Position numbers and translations under genes: made by a program. From DASXVX01 sp036504075 (GTDB taxonomy: Bacteria > Bacillota > Sulfobacillia > Symbiobacteriales > Symbiobacteriaceae), in NCBI GenBank assembly GCA_036504075.1, contig DASXVX010000009.1, forward strand, positions 62,001-126,000: DNA of 64,000 bases, read 5' to 3'. The notes beneath the pieces were generated by a model. The model was given only the letters and a program-made list of their open reading frames with translations, searched no databases and had not been told where the DNA came from. Each line of letters begins with the position of its first letter. The stretch's first letter is position 1. Of the stretch, positions 8,072 to 15,171 are shown piece after piece.

Positions 8072-8224
8072 GTGGCGGGGATTGTCCGGGCGACACCTCC
8101 AAGTGGAGACCTGTGGGGACGGCGAACGTACGCGCCATGCCCACCGAAGGACGCAACGAAGTCCCCGAGGGCGGGTCCTGCGGCGACGGGCATACGCGGA
8201 GCATTCGTCGCCCCTCGCCACTAA
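8072..8224 (+). CDS. Doubtful 50-residue ORF
   Basis: GTG-start frame in the 210-base gap between the zinc-ribbon and membrane genes. Arginine/proline/alanine-rich composition and no clear ribosome site (only AAGG further upstream). Listed to describe the gap; likely not translated. Confidence 0.2.
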   Translation: MAGIVRATPPSGDLWGRRTYAPCPPKDATKSPRAGPAATGIRGAFVAPRH

Positions 8225-8266
8225 CCAATCAGCCAGAGCGATCTGGTACGGAGGTGCAGGAGACAG

Positions 8267-8542
8267 ATGGACGACTTCTGGCGAGGCGCAGCGTTTGGAT
8301 TGGTTCTATTCGCCCCCGGTCTGGTTGCACTCCTCACCGTAGTCTGGTGGTCGGTGGGCAACCAGGTCGAACAACCCGGCTTCAGCTTCGGGCGCAATCA
8401 CGCACTGGTGTGGCTCGGGCGGCACACAGACGTCTACCAGTCTCTCACCTTCTTGCTTCAGGTGGGCTTCAACTACCGGTACATGGGCGGCAAATGGTAC
8501 TGGATATGGCGCGTCTACTTCGGAGAAGAGAGCAAAGCCTGA
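8267..8542 (+). CDS. Small membrane protein
   Basis: 91 residues, ATG after GGAGGTGCAGGAGACAG. Residues 9-29 (AFGLVLFAPGLVALLTVVWW) form one clear membrane span; a second, aromatic-rich segment near residues 55-85 is amphipathic. Orientation and role unknown. Confidence 0.65.
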   Translation: MDDFWRGAAFGLVLFAPGLVALLTVVWWSVGNQVEQPGFSFGRNHALVWLGRHTDVYQSLTFLLQVGFNYRYMGGKWYWIWRVYFGEESKA

Positions 8543-8586
8543 CGGTTGGAGACCAGCCCGTTACGTCTGAGGAGGCACAGCAAGCC

Positions 8587-8658
8587 ATGCATCATCCAAA
8601 GCTACGGTGGTATCCCTGGCTATGGTTCCTGACTTCCTGGAGGCCCCTGAGTTGCTGA
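8587..8658 (+). CDS. Possible 23-residue tryptophan-rich peptide
   Basis: ATG after GAGGAGGCACAGCAAGCC, then a hydrophobic aromatic peptide (RWYPWLWFLTSW) and stop. The good ribosome site and position between two genes make it a candidate toxin-like or leader peptide; otherwise unsupported. Confidence 0.35.
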   Translation: MHHPKLRWYPWLWFLTSWRPLSC

Positions 8659-8671
8659 GAGGGATGAGAAC

Positions 8672-8950
8672 GTGCGCTATCTGCGCGTGTACGTGAGCGG
8701 ACCGCCTGACATCGAAACCACGGAGGCGGACCAACGGCTGAGGGCCGCAGGCTACGCCCCTTACATTGCTTCGTACCGCCCTGGCATGGAGACGACCCGC
8801 CTGGCGTTCCTCGCAGTCTGCGATGCCGTGGTGTTGCTACCAGGCTACCCGTCCGAGGGTGACCAAGAGTTGGGCATCGCAGGAACCCAGGGCATCCGGG
8901 CATACGCCGGCGTGGACGAGGTTTTGGAATCGCAACGCGAGTACCTGTGA
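8672..8950 (+). CDS. DUF4406-like protein (deoxyribosyltransferase fold)
   Basis: 92 residues from a GTG after AGAGGGATGAGAAC. The opening LRVYVSGPPD, the helix DQRLRAAGYAPYIASY and the CDAVVLLPGYPSEGDQELGIAG core fit the DUF4406 family, related in fold to nucleoside 2-deoxyribosyltransferases. Family members are common in phages and lack a settled function. The length is that of the compact family members. Confidence 0.7.
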   Translation: MRYLRVYVSGPPDIETTEADQRLRAAGYAPYIASYRPGMETTRLAFLAVCDAVVLLPGYPSEGDQELGIAGTQGIRAYAGVDEVLESQREYL

Positions 8951-9158
8951 CGGCTACCCCAATGATCCGCCCTGGCGGCACCAATTAATCTCTATCTCAA
9001 CGGCTCAGAGGTCCGGGCTGCATCTGGTAGGCAACGGGTGATCATCTATACATCATCCCGTCCAACCAGAGGCCCCCGGCGCTAAACGGCTTTGAGGGGT
9101 GTGACAGAACCGGGGCGGGGAGGGGTAGCCGCACTTTTTGAGACGGGGAGGGTTCGCG
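8951..9158. other. Intergenic stretch without supported gene
   Basis: 208 bases before the adenine methyltransferase. No ORF here has both a ribosome site and protein-like composition. It contains AT-rich words (AATTAATCTCTATCTC, CATCTATACATCATC) that could host a promoter, but no hexamer pair at 17-base spacing convinced me. Confidence 0.3.
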
Positions 9159-9722
9159 GTGAAGTTTTCGACCATTATGGCGGACCCGCCCTGGATGTAC
9201 TCGTACGAGACGCGGAAGACCGAAACCCCCGGAACGGGATGGCTAGGAGCGGGTGAGCGGCACTACCCAACCATGAAGTTCGCGGACATTAAAGCCCTGC
9301 CGGTGCCGGGACTCGCCGCAGACAATGCGGTGCTCTGGCTTTGGATTGTCAACCCGCTGATGGCTCGCGGCTTTGAGTTGCTGGAGCACTGGGGCTTTAC
9401 CTACAAAGGCATGGTGACGTGGGCTAAGACGCAGAACGACTGGGTGACACCCTTCGTTGGGTGCGGCTACTGGCTTCGCGGCGCCACGGAACACATGCTC
9501 CTGGGGGTAAAAGGACAGGTGAAACCGCTGGTGAAGGTGCAGCCCACCTGGTTTTCGGCGCCCGTCACAGAGCACAGCGAAAAACCTGAGCACAGTTACC
9601 GCGTCGCCGAACGTTACTGGTACGAGCCCCGGCTGGAAATGTTCGCCCGGCGCAAGCGCCCCGGATGGTCCGTGTGGGGCAACGAAGTCGAATCGGATAT
9701 CGTGATGCCTACCGGCACCTAA
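9159..9722 (+). CDS. MT-A70 family adenine-N6 DNA methyltransferase
   Basis: 187 residues. The catalytic DPPW motif (FSTIMADPPWMYSYET, residues 3-18), YPTMKFADIKALPV, NAVLWLWIVNPL, and the C-terminal SEKPEHSYRVAERYWYEPRLEMFARRKRPGW are all diagnostic of MT-A70 enzymes. These transfer methyl from AdoMet to N6 of adenine. GTG at 9159 follows GGGGAGGG; an upstream TTG at 9138 lacks a site. Phage copies usually protect DNA from host restriction. Confidence 0.92.
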   Translation: MKFSTIMADPPWMYSYETRKTETPGTGWLGAGERHYPTMKFADIKALPVPGLAADNAVLWLWIVNPLMARGFELLEHWGFTYKGMVTWAKTQNDWVTPFVGCGYWLRGATEHMLLGVKGQVKPLVKVQPTWFSAPVTEHSEKPEHSYRVAERYWYEPRLEMFARRKRPGWSVWGNEVESDIVMPTGT

Positions 9723-9737
9723 GCGGGGAGGGGTTCC

Positions 9738-10586
9738 ATGGTAGCGGCAGAACGGGAGCGGGAGCGGCCCATGGAGGCCCTGGAAAGCGTAATTGACGAC
9801 ATCGATGACGAGCGGCAAGGGCGGGCGCGCTGGGTGTACAAGCTGCACCAGCTGGTCCGATGGATGCCCCTGGGTAGCCCTGAGCGCGAAGCGACCATCA
9901 ACCGGGTTGGTTCCCGGCGCAACATCGCGGCGGACCGCATCGCGCACTACCTGGAGGTACCTGAACGTCTGCCGTACCACCTTCTCGCCAAGGCGTTCCC
10001 CGGCCCAGGCGGTGAATGTGCCTGGCACGTCGGGCTGACGTGGAGCCACTTGGAGAAAGCGGCCGCGGCCGGCGGGGACCGGTACACGCCAGAACAACGG
10101 GTCGAATGGCTCACTCGCGCGGCGGACAACGAAATGAGCCTGGCGCAGTTCACGGACTGGCTCAGGCAAACCGGCGTGATACGGACCCCCAAGCGAGGCG
10201 ACCGGTTCACACCCGAAGATGGCGCCCGAGAGGCCGAAGTCCTGGTCAACCTCCAGGCGGCCGCGGCCCTGATCAACTCAGCAGTCGCCGGGGACCGGGG
10301 CGGGCGGGTAAAGGCCAAGGCCCTTCGGTTCCTGAGCAAGAACGAAGGTGCGCTCAAAGCTGAAGCGCCCATCCCGGATACCGCCATTACGCTCCTGGAG
10401 GCCGTAGCGGACGATGCACGGCGAAGGGGTATCGATGTGCCTCTGATGGCTCTCCCGGAGCCAGGGAAGGCGTACAGCATCAGCAAGACCCTGCGCAAAA
10501 TGGCCGAACGGTTCGACCACGAGCGACCCGGGGCAGAGTTTACGATCGGCAGCCCCGTGCAGGGAGAGGAGAAGAACCGGCCATGA
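9738..10586 (+). CDS. Hypothetical protein, possibly DNA-binding
   Basis: 282 residues after AGCGGGGAGGGG. The opening 40 residues are acidic/basic helix, followed by RRNIAADRIAHYLEVPERLP, which looks like a helix-turn-helix of the ParB/KorB style, then helical segments to the end. There is no ParB nuclease motif, and I cannot name the family. Translationally coupled (ATGATG overlap) to the TPR-like gene, so the two probably work together. Confidence 0.55.
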   Translation: MVAAERERERPMEALESVIDDIDDERQGRARWVYKLHQLVRWMPLGSPEREATINRVGSRRNIAADRIAHYLEVPERLPYHLLAKAFPGPGGECAWHVGLTWSHLEKAAAAGGDRYTPEQRVEWLTRAADNEMSLAQFTDWLRQTGVIRTPKRGDRFTPEDGAREAEVLVNLQAAAALINSAVAGDRGGRVKAKALRFLSKNEGALKAEAPIPDTAITLLEAVADDARRRGIDVPLMALPEPGKAYSISKTLRKMAERFDHERPGAEFTIGSPVQGEEKNRP

Positions 10587-10921
10587 TGGACGCGACACTG
10601 TCCGAATTCCAAACCCTGCACAGCGAAGCGATGGACCTCGCAGAACTGGCGATGTTGGAACGATCTGAGGGGAATCACCCACGCGCCCGGACGCTCAATG
10701 CAGAGGCATTCGCGAAGGAGCGCCAGGCGGCGGAATTGATCCAAGACCGCACGGACCTTGAGCCGACCCGTTCGGTTCTACTCCGAAGCGCGGCATCATT
10801 GGCCCTGGAATGCGGGGAGGCGGCAACGGCGCGGCAACTCATCGAACGTGGACTGAGCGGCAACCCGCCCATGGAAATCGCCGACGAACTGCGGGTCTTG
10901 CTGAAAACGGCCCAGGCATAG
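10583..10921 (+). CDS. TPR-like helical repeat protein
   Basis: 112 residues of paired antiparallel helices with the TPR-like rhythm: HSEAMDLAELAMLERSEGN, then LNAEAFAKERQAAELI, then RSVLLRSAASLALECGEAAT ending ARQLIERGL. Similar small proteins are found in phages and cyanobacteria. Likely a protein-protein adaptor for the upstream coupled gene. Confidence 0.6.
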   Translation: MMDATLSEFQTLHSEAMDLAELAMLERSEGNHPRARTLNAEAFAKERQAAELIQDRTDLEPTRSVLLRSAASLALECGEAATARQLIERGLSGNPPMEIADELRVLLKTAQA

Positions 10922-10999
10922 CAAATCCCCCGCCACCAGCTGACGGGGGAACGACCAACCGAGCCGCGCATCTAGCGTATCCGCGAGGGGTGAGGGATT

Positions 11000-11113
11000 A
11001 TGCGGGAATGGATTCAAGCCGGCGCGGTGGCGGTAGCGTTTCACGCGCTCTGCATGACCATTGCCTACGGTCTGACGGCCCTAAGCATGTGGGCGGACAA
11101 GCGGCGGGCATAG
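11000..11113 (+). CDS. 37-residue membrane peptide
   Basis: ATG after GAGGGGTGAGGGATT. One hydrophobic span (AVAVAFHALCMTIAYGLTALSMW) capped by DKRRA. Last gene of the left plus-strand block, just ahead of a hairpin. A 6-bp hairpin (CCCCCG/CGGGGG, about 10927-10949) precedes it. Confidence 0.5.
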   Translation: MREWIQAGAVAVAFHALCMTIAYGLTALSMWADKRRA

Positions 11114-11117
11114 AGAA

Positions 11118-11144
11118 AGGCCCCGGCCCATTAGGACCGGGACC
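11118..11144. terminator. Bidirectional hairpin between convergent operons
   Basis: GGCCCCGGCCC-atta-GGACCGGGACC; read on the minus strand it is followed by TTTCTCT. It lies between the left plus-strand block and the minus-strand block, where a two-way terminator is expected. Confidence 0.55.
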
Positions 11145-11163
11145 GTAGGGGCTTATCCTCCTC

Positions 11164-11352
11164 TCAGGGATGGGGCCGGCTCCCCTTTTGGGTCACCTCA
11201 ACGTAGGTCAACCATGTATACCCCTCTTGTCCGTTGTGGTGGTAGTAGACGCCGCTATCCGCAACACGCTCAACCAGCACCTCACAGTGGAAGTCGGGAT
11301 GGCCAATCATGGTAATTCTGACGGCGTCACCGGGCTCAACAGCCTGTTGCAT
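11164..11352 (-). CDS. Small hypothetical protein
   Basis: 62 residues from the ATG at 11352, preceded by GAGGAGTTGAGGGAAGG. Beta-rich: DAVRITMIGHPDFHCEVLVE, then GVYYHHNGQEGYTWLTYVEVT, resembling a small SH3/Tudor-like barrel. An ORF extension to 11454 starts directly on the upstream stop (TAAATG) without a ribosome site; coupling from there is possible. Confidence 0.55.
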   Translation of the reverse strand: MQQAVEPGDAVRITMIGHPDFHCEVLVERVADSGVYYHHNGQEGYTWLTYVEVTQKGSRPHP

Positions 11353-11454
11353 CCTTCCCTCAACTCCTCTCAAAGACTTGCTATTCTGCACGCTCCTCGG
11401 AACTCCTTCGGGTACCAGGCGCCCGCCTGACCTGACGAGCGCCGCGGCCAGCAT

Positions 11455-11793
11455 TTAAGGGCGACCGGTTACCCTTTTTCCAAACACGGAATCAAGCACG
11501 AAGCCGACCGGGTTGTAGACGGGAGCGGGTGCCGGACTAGCCTGAGCGTCGGACACCTCATCCTTGACGCCTGTGCAGATGATGCGGCGCAATCCGGATC
11601 GTTCAACGGAGTGAACGATGCCTGCGGCGGTGAAGGCGGTGGAAATAGCAGAAAGCAACTCAGGATTACACTCGTAGAGGCAGAGAAGGAGACTGTTGTT
11701 TTCCTGCAGCGACACTGAGGCGTATTCCCCCGTAACACCGAGTCGAAGCAACGCATCCCAAACGTCTTTTCTGGCAACAGGCTTCAAGTTCAC
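11455..11793 (-). CDS. Hypothetical protein
   Basis: 112 residues, GTG start after AGGGAGGTGC. Pattern: helix, SVSLQENNSLLLCLYEC strands, helix (LSAISTAFTAAGI), then a proline/alanine linker. No family recognised. Confidence 0.5.
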   Translation of the reverse strand: MNLKPVARKDVWDALLRLGVTGEYASVSLQENNSLLLCLYECNPELLSAISTAFTAAGIVHSVERSGLRRIICTGVKDEVSDAQASPAPAPVYNPVGFVLDSVFGKRVTGRP

Positions 11794-11831
11794 GCACCTC
11801 CCTGAGACTCATTCGAGATTCCGTCCGCGCC

Positions 11832-11879
11832 ACCCACTAAAGCCCGGTGGGTAGCAGGGACGGAGCCGCGAAGGGCTCC
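11832..11879 (-). terminator. Paired hairpins downstream of the 11883-12152 gene
   Basis: Two adjacent hairpins: ACCCAC/GTGGGT (11832-11837 with 11847-11852) and GGAGCC/GGCTCC (11862-11867 with 11874-11879). No clear uridine run, so termination is a guess; an mRNA-stability role is also possible. Confidence 0.35.
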
Positions 11880-11882
11880 CAA

Positions 11883-12152
11883 TCAGGCTACAGGCTGCGA
11901 CAGGTCTTCCACTGACCACTCCCGGCTACGGTCGATCAAGAACACCGTTCGCCCCGCATTCTCGCGGCCGTCGTCCGTGACAAACGCCCACGGATCGGCA
12001 CCGGTGGATTCGGCAACCCACTTGCGGGCGTCTTCGATGGCGGTGGTTTTGTCGGCAACACGGCGCCAGTGAGTGGCCGATACCTGATCCTTGTTGTCCA
12101 GGAGCCGCAGTATGAACACGATCGAAGCCCCCTTTCTATCCCCACTCTGCAT
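11883..12152 (-). CDS. Hypothetical protein
   Basis: 89 residues from ATG 12152, with GGAGGTGGA directly before. An internal GTG at 12119 (giving FILRLLDNKDQ...) also has a good site (AAAGGGGG). Looks like a small alpha/beta protein with VFLIDRSREWSVEDL near the end. Start is genuinely ambiguous. Confidence 0.5.
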   Translation of the reverse strand: MQSGDRKGASIVFILRLLDNKDQVSATHWRRVADKTTAIEDARKWVAESTGADPWAFVTDDGRENAGRTVFLIDRSREWSVEDLSQPVA

Positions 12153-12206
12153 TCCACCTCCGGGGCTTGTGACCCGGCATCGGTTGCATTAGGGAAGGGG
12201 AGCGGA

Positions 12207-12422
12207 TTAGACTCCCTGGTACCTCATCTGGGCTTGCAACGCCTCCTGAGCGATCGCCTCTGCGGCGTCAAGTACGGCGGTCACCTCTGCGATGGTAGCG
12301 ACAACGGCTTCCTTGTGCTGGAGAAGGTTGAACCCGTGATCCTCAGTGACGAACATCACGGCGCCCTTGGGGACGGGGAGCATGTTGAAGTCCACAAGGT
12401 TGGAGGTAATCTTGACCCACAT
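12207..12422 (-). CDS. Small hypothetical protein
   Basis: 71 residues; AAAGGAAG upstream. Beta N-terminus (WVKITSNLVDFNMLPVPKGA), then a long amphipathic helix rich in alanine and glutamate (residues 36-68). No family recognised. Confidence 0.55.
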   Translation of the reverse strand: MWVKITSNLVDFNMLPVPKGAVMFVTEDHGFNLLQHKEAVVATIAEVTAVLDAAEAIAQEALQAQMRYQGV

Positions 12423-12472
12423 TTTGCGACACTTCCTTTCAAGGCGGGTAGAGGGGGAGACGGAGACCGGGA

Positions 12473-12676
12473 CTAGGGCACGGGTTTCTCTTTCTCCATG
12501 CGGCAGAGAATCCCGTCAACGTGGTGCCATATGGGAAACGGCCCGTCCGTGTCAAAGTGGACAAGCCACCCGCGCTTCGCATCCCGCATGGTAGCCGTCG
12601 CCGTGTGCCGTACATCGAATCGCTTGGTGTGCTCGATGTAGACTTCTCCGACCGTGATGGGGCAGGCATCGGCCAT
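12473..12676 (-). CDS. Small hypothetical protein
   Basis: 67 residues from ATG 12676, nine bases after AGGAGG. Beta-rich: ITVGEVYIEHTKRFDVRHTA, then GWLVHFDTDGPFPIWHHV. Possibly a small barrel; no motif. Confidence 0.5.
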   Translation of the reverse strand: MADACPITVGEVYIEHTKRFDVRHTATATMRDAKRGWLVHFDTDGPFPIWHHVDGILCRMEKEKPVP

Positions 12677-12685
12677 CCTCAACAC

Positions 12686-12819
12686 CTCCTATAGGGAGAC
12701 TCCTGGTAGAGTACCGGGCTAGTCATCCTTGGTCCGTATCGCTCAAACCCTTGGGCGACAGGGACCAGGGAGCCGGGAGATACCCAGCACTGGCTGAGAG
12801 GGGGCCGGGGTGTACCCGG
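12686..12819 (-). other. Highly structured intergenic region
   Basis: No gene. Two extended inverted repeats: CCTTGGTCC with GGACCAGG enclosing CGCTCAA/TTGGGCG (about 12728-12769), and GCCGGG/CCCGGC (about 12806-12822). On the minus strand this is downstream of one gene and upstream of another, so it may terminate transcription or act as a structured leader. Confidence 0.4.
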
Positions 12820-13020
12820 CTAGTTCCGCGGGACCGTGAACTCATGCCGTTCGGAGCCGTTGGTAGCGAGGAGTTTGCCGAAGCCGCAAGTCTTGGCGTC
12901 CCGAAGCGCCGCAGGGGCCGATGCCCATTCGACGGCGCCCTTCTGTGTGAACCCACCGCCAGCGGCGTTGTGGCGGCGCCCGTACTTGTCGATGCCGTAG
13001 ACGTACCAGTCACGTTTCAC
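12820..13020 (-). CDS. Small hypothetical protein
   Basis: 66 residues, GTG start after GGAAGGATCGACC. Aromatic N-terminus KRDWYVYGIDKYGRRHN, then glycine-rich. No family recognised. Confidence 0.5.
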   Translation of the reverse strand: MKRDWYVYGIDKYGRRHNAAGGGFTQKGAVEWASAPAALRDAKTCGFGKLLATNGSERHEFTVPRN

Positions 13021-13074
13021 GGTCGATCCTTCCTTTCTATACCCCCCCTATAGGAGTGGGAGGGGAGACTGAGA

Positions 13075-13284
13075 CTATTTCAGCAGGGCCAGACACTTGC
13101 GCATCGTCGGAGCATCCATCTTACCGGCCGCGTGCACGGCTCCGATGTGGAAGGCAGCCCGGCCTTTGTTGCTGTTCAGCACGTCGGCCCATGCCTCCAG
13201 CGCCAAGAACTCCAGCACCATGGCCTCCTGTTCGCTGATGCCCAACTCCTTCGCAGTCTCGGCGGCTTGCTGCAACATCGGCAC
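13075..13284 (-). CDS. Small helical protein
   Basis: 69 residues if GTG 13284 is used; TTG 13293 abuts the AGGAAGGAG site and ATG 13278 is also possible. Almost wholly helical (AAETAKELGISEQEAMVLEF). The LGISEQEA turn resembles a helix-turn-helix. Function unknown. Confidence 0.5.
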   Translation of the reverse strand: MPMLQQAAETAKELGISEQEAMVLEFLALEAWADVLNSNKGRAAFHIGAVHAAGKMDAPTMRKCLALLK

Positions 13285-13335
13285 GGTTGCCAACTCCTTC
13301 CTAAGTCCTCTATCCCCTTAAGCGGCTCCACTTTG

Positions 13336-13404
13336 ACCTTCCCTTCGGAAGGTGGCGGCCTAGCACTTCGCACCGCCTTATCCGTGGTTTTGCCCCCGAA
13401 GGGG
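13336..13404 (-). terminator. Hairpin cluster between two minus-strand genes
   Basis: ACCTTCC-CTTC-GGAAGGT at 13336-13353, a second short hairpin GCCCC-CGAA-GGGGC near 13392-13405, and a longer CGGCCTAG/CTAGGCCG pairing across the region. On the minus strand the second hairpin follows the stop of the 13405-13620 gene. No strong uridine run. Confidence 0.4.
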
Positions 13405-13620
13405 CTAGGCCGGGTATGTGATGGCGATTCCGTTTGCCTTGAGCAGCTCTTCGAGGTGAGCAATCAGGGCATCCTGACGATCCAGGGCGGTGGCGTAGTT
13501 GTCGATGACAGCCTGGAGTTCGGCCCTCTCCGCTTCGCAGGCGGCCTTTACGGCGGCCACCGTGGCGGCGTGCTTCTGGCAGAGTTCGCGGATTGCGGCG
13601 ACGTGCTCAGCCTTCTTCAT
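13405..13620 (-). CDS. Small coiled-coil protein
   Basis: 71 residues after GAAAGGGG. Nearly all helix with heptad-like spacing (IRELCQKHAATVAAVKAACE, then LQAVIDNYATALDRQDALIA). Short beta tail. Probably oligomeric; role unknown. Confidence 0.55.
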   Translation of the reverse strand: MKKAEHVAAIRELCQKHAATVAAVKAACEAERAELQAVIDNYATALDRQDALIAHLEELLKANGIAITYPA

Positions 13621-13680
13621 TTCTCGCCAACCCCTTTCTTACTGCGCCGGGTATTATGGCCCCCGGCTGGCCTTTGGTAG

Positions 13681-14076
13681 TTAAGCGGGAATGGACGTTG
13701 CCTTGAGGCGAATGGTCATGTCAACCAGCTGGTTGTGAATGTCGAGCCGTCCGTGCTTGCCGCTGAAGAGGTAGTCCAAATCAGCTTTCTTGGCCTGATA
13801 CATCGGGCTGCGCTTGACCACTTCGTATCCCCAAGCGACCAGAACGTTTTCGGCTTCGTCCAGGGCTTTGCGAAGGGCGGGGAGACCGCATTCCCGGTAG
13901 ATGACGGTGTCCGCATCACACAGGGCCTTGAGTTCGGCGCTAGGCAGGGCGTCAATCTGCTCGCTGGTGTAGGTCGGCAGTTCCTGGGCCGCACGCTGCT
14001 TGTACTGGGCATAAACCGTATCGTAAGCGGCCTTAGCGACCAGGTAAGCCCGCTGCTCCTTGGAGTACTTCGCCAT
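13681..14076 (-). CDS. Hypothetical helical protein, first gene of the leftward unit
   Basis: 131 residues from ATG 14076 with AAGGGAGAG upstream; a longer ORF to 14163 would run into the promoter and is rejected. Helical and rich in tyrosine/lysine (YSKEQRAYLVAKAAYDTVYA). Directly under the promoter/operator at 14117-14164, so it should be the first product of the leftward transcript. Confidence 0.65.
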   Translation of the reverse strand: MAKYSKEQRAYLVAKAAYDTVYAQYKQRAAQELPTYTSEQIDALPSAELKALCDADTVIYRECGLPALRKALDEAENVLVAWGYEVVKRSPMYQAKKADLDYLFSGKHGRLDIHNQLVDMTIRLKATSIPA

Positions 14077-14116
14077 TTTGAACTCTCCCTTCGGTTCATC
14101 TCCTCTACCCACCATA

Positions 14117-14164
14117 AATGTAGCACCACACAAAAGCCAAGTCAAGATAAAATGTAGCCCCACA
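14117..14164 (-). promoter_or_regulatory. Leftward promoter with two TGTGGNGCTACA boxes
   Basis: Read on the minus strand: -35 TTGACT (14145-14140), 17-base spacer, -10 TACATT (14122-14117). One box (TGTGGTGCTACATT, 14130-14117) covers the -10; a second (TGTGGGGCTACATT, 14164-14151) sits just upstream of the -35. This is the geometry of a repressor-controlled promoter. Confidence 0.8.
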
Positions 14165-14181
14165 TATAAAAGTTTTCGATA

Positions 14182-14218
14182 AACAAGAAGGCCCCGGAGG
14201 GTTACTCCGAAGCCTTCT
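14182..14218 (-). terminator. Terminator of the ribbon-helix-helix gene
   Basis: AGAAGGC...GCCTTCT with an inner GGAG/CTCC pairing, followed on the minus strand by TTGTTT. Begins at the stop codon of the 14218-14427 gene. Confidence 0.7.
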
Positions 14219-14427
14219 CATTTTGGTCTGCCTTCTGCGATGTCCAGGGCGTGAGCGATGGCGGCGGGCCGGCTCTTGAGGCCGTTAGCCTCTGCATACG
14301 CCTCGATGCGTTTGATCAGCAACTCAGACATGCGGACCTGCTTGAACTTGGTGCCCTCACGCTGTGCCGGGTCGATGTCGGCCTGGCGGACCCCTTTCAC
14401 CAACGGTTTACGTCCGATAGTCACCAC
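14218..14427 (-). CDS. Ribbon-helix-helix (CopG/Arc-like) regulator
   Basis: 69 residues. The C-terminal half KFKQVRMSELLIKRIEAYAE then LKSRPAAIAHALDIAEG has the strand-helix-helix layout of ribbon-helix-helix repressors, with an N-terminal basic arm (TIGRKPLVKGVRQ). GTG 14427 (or 14424) follows GGGAGG; an ATG at 14454 lacks a site and would place the coding region on an operator box. It sits under its own promoter carrying the same boxes as the 14117-14164 promoter, so autoregulation is likely. Confidence 0.75.
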   Translation of the reverse strand: MVTIGRKPLVKGVRQADIDPAQREGTKFKQVRMSELLIKRIEAYAEANGLKSRPAAIAHALDIAEGRPK

Positions 14428-14457
14428 CCCGCAGTTCGCCTCCCATCGTAACATACC

Positions 14458-14513
14458 TGTGGGGCTACAGACCACTTTGAAATAAGTGTAGCACCACATG
14501 TACAGCGAGTCAA
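14458..14513 (-). promoter_or_regulatory. Promoter/operator of the ribbon-helix-helix gene
   Basis: Minus strand: -35 TTGACT (14513-14508), 17-base spacer, -10 TACACT (14490-14485), with a TGTGGTGCTACACT box over the -10. A fourth box, inverted, lies downstream at 14458-14469 (TGTGGGGCTACA on the plus strand). Same geometry as the promoter at 14117-14164. Confidence 0.8.
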
Positions 14514-14520
14514 CCGGCCT

Positions 14521-14572
14521 TTATGCATTCCACCCCGGCAAAACGGGACACTTTTCATGCAAACATGCATAA
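14521..14572. repeat. TTATGCAT/ATGCATAA inverted repeat
   Basis: Perfect 8-base arms at 14521-14528 and 14565-14572 in the divergent region between the RHH gene and the plus-strand zinc-finger gene. A further CATGCAAACATGCAT direct motif overlaps the right arm. Could be an operator for a second regulator. Confidence 0.45.
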
Positions 14573-14586
14573 GAGAGGCGATTGGA

Positions 14587-15171
14587 ATGCGAGACAGAGA
14601 CCTCGGACACTGTCCAATCTGCGGTGCTCCGGTAGTAGCGCGGCCGTCGAACGGGATCGGTCCCTGGTGGTGTAGACACTGGCACTCCTGGAGAGTAGAC
14701 GAAAGAGGAAAGGCGAACGTGGAGATTTATCAAGCCCTGGAACTCATGGACGAGAACGGCAAGCCTACGGGTTTGTATCACTACACCTGTAGCAACAGCC
14801 GCGGCGCGCATCCGGTCGGACATTGCTCCCCGTGGGAAACGTGCCCGGAGTGCAAGGGCCAATCGTGGATGCGATCCGATTTCACCTGCGAGAAGTGCGG
14901 AAATAAAGGCGTCGTTCGCAAGGAAAACCCCTGCCCCGGCCATGCGACTTCAGCAGAGGCGGAGGAGCACTTCCGGCAATACCAACTGGACCACGCCCGC
15001 TTCGACGGCCAGATGCGGGCCAACGAACAGCGGAAATGCGAAGTGTGCGGGACGTGGACCCAGGGTGTGGCCATTGTGGGCGACGACAGTCACGATCTGT
15101 GCGACGCGCACCGTAACCGGGAGGGACTCGACCGGGCGATGAAGGCAAGCCCAAAACCAGTGGCGCGGTAG
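14587..15171 (+). CDS. Multi-zinc-finger protein
   Basis: 194 residues; ATG 14587 follows AGAGAGG (an earlier ATG at 14557 lies in the inverted repeat). Several cysteine knuckles in order: CPICGAPV (residues 8-15), CPECKGQSW and CEKCGNKGV (central, DnaJ-like CxxCxGxG style) and CEVCGTW (C-terminal), plus WWCRHWHSW. Likely RNA/DNA or protein binding through zinc. Divergent from the RHH gene. Its end overlaps the convergent 15090-16031 gene by 82 bases. Confidence 0.65.
   Translation: MRDRDLGHCPICGAPVVARPSNGIGPWWCRHWHSWRVDERGKANVEIYQALELMDENGKPTGLYHYTCSNSRGAHPVGHCSPWETCPECKGQSWMRSDFTCEKCGNKGVVRKENPCPGHATSAEAEEHFRQYQLDHARFDGQMRANEQRKCEVCGTWTQGVAIVGDDSHDLCDAHRNREGLDRAMKASPKPVAR

Noticed and set aside
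9243..10169. 308-codon minus-strand ORF opposite the MT-A70 gene
   Set aside because: MT-A70 motifs on the plus strand are diagnostic; the reverse frame has none.
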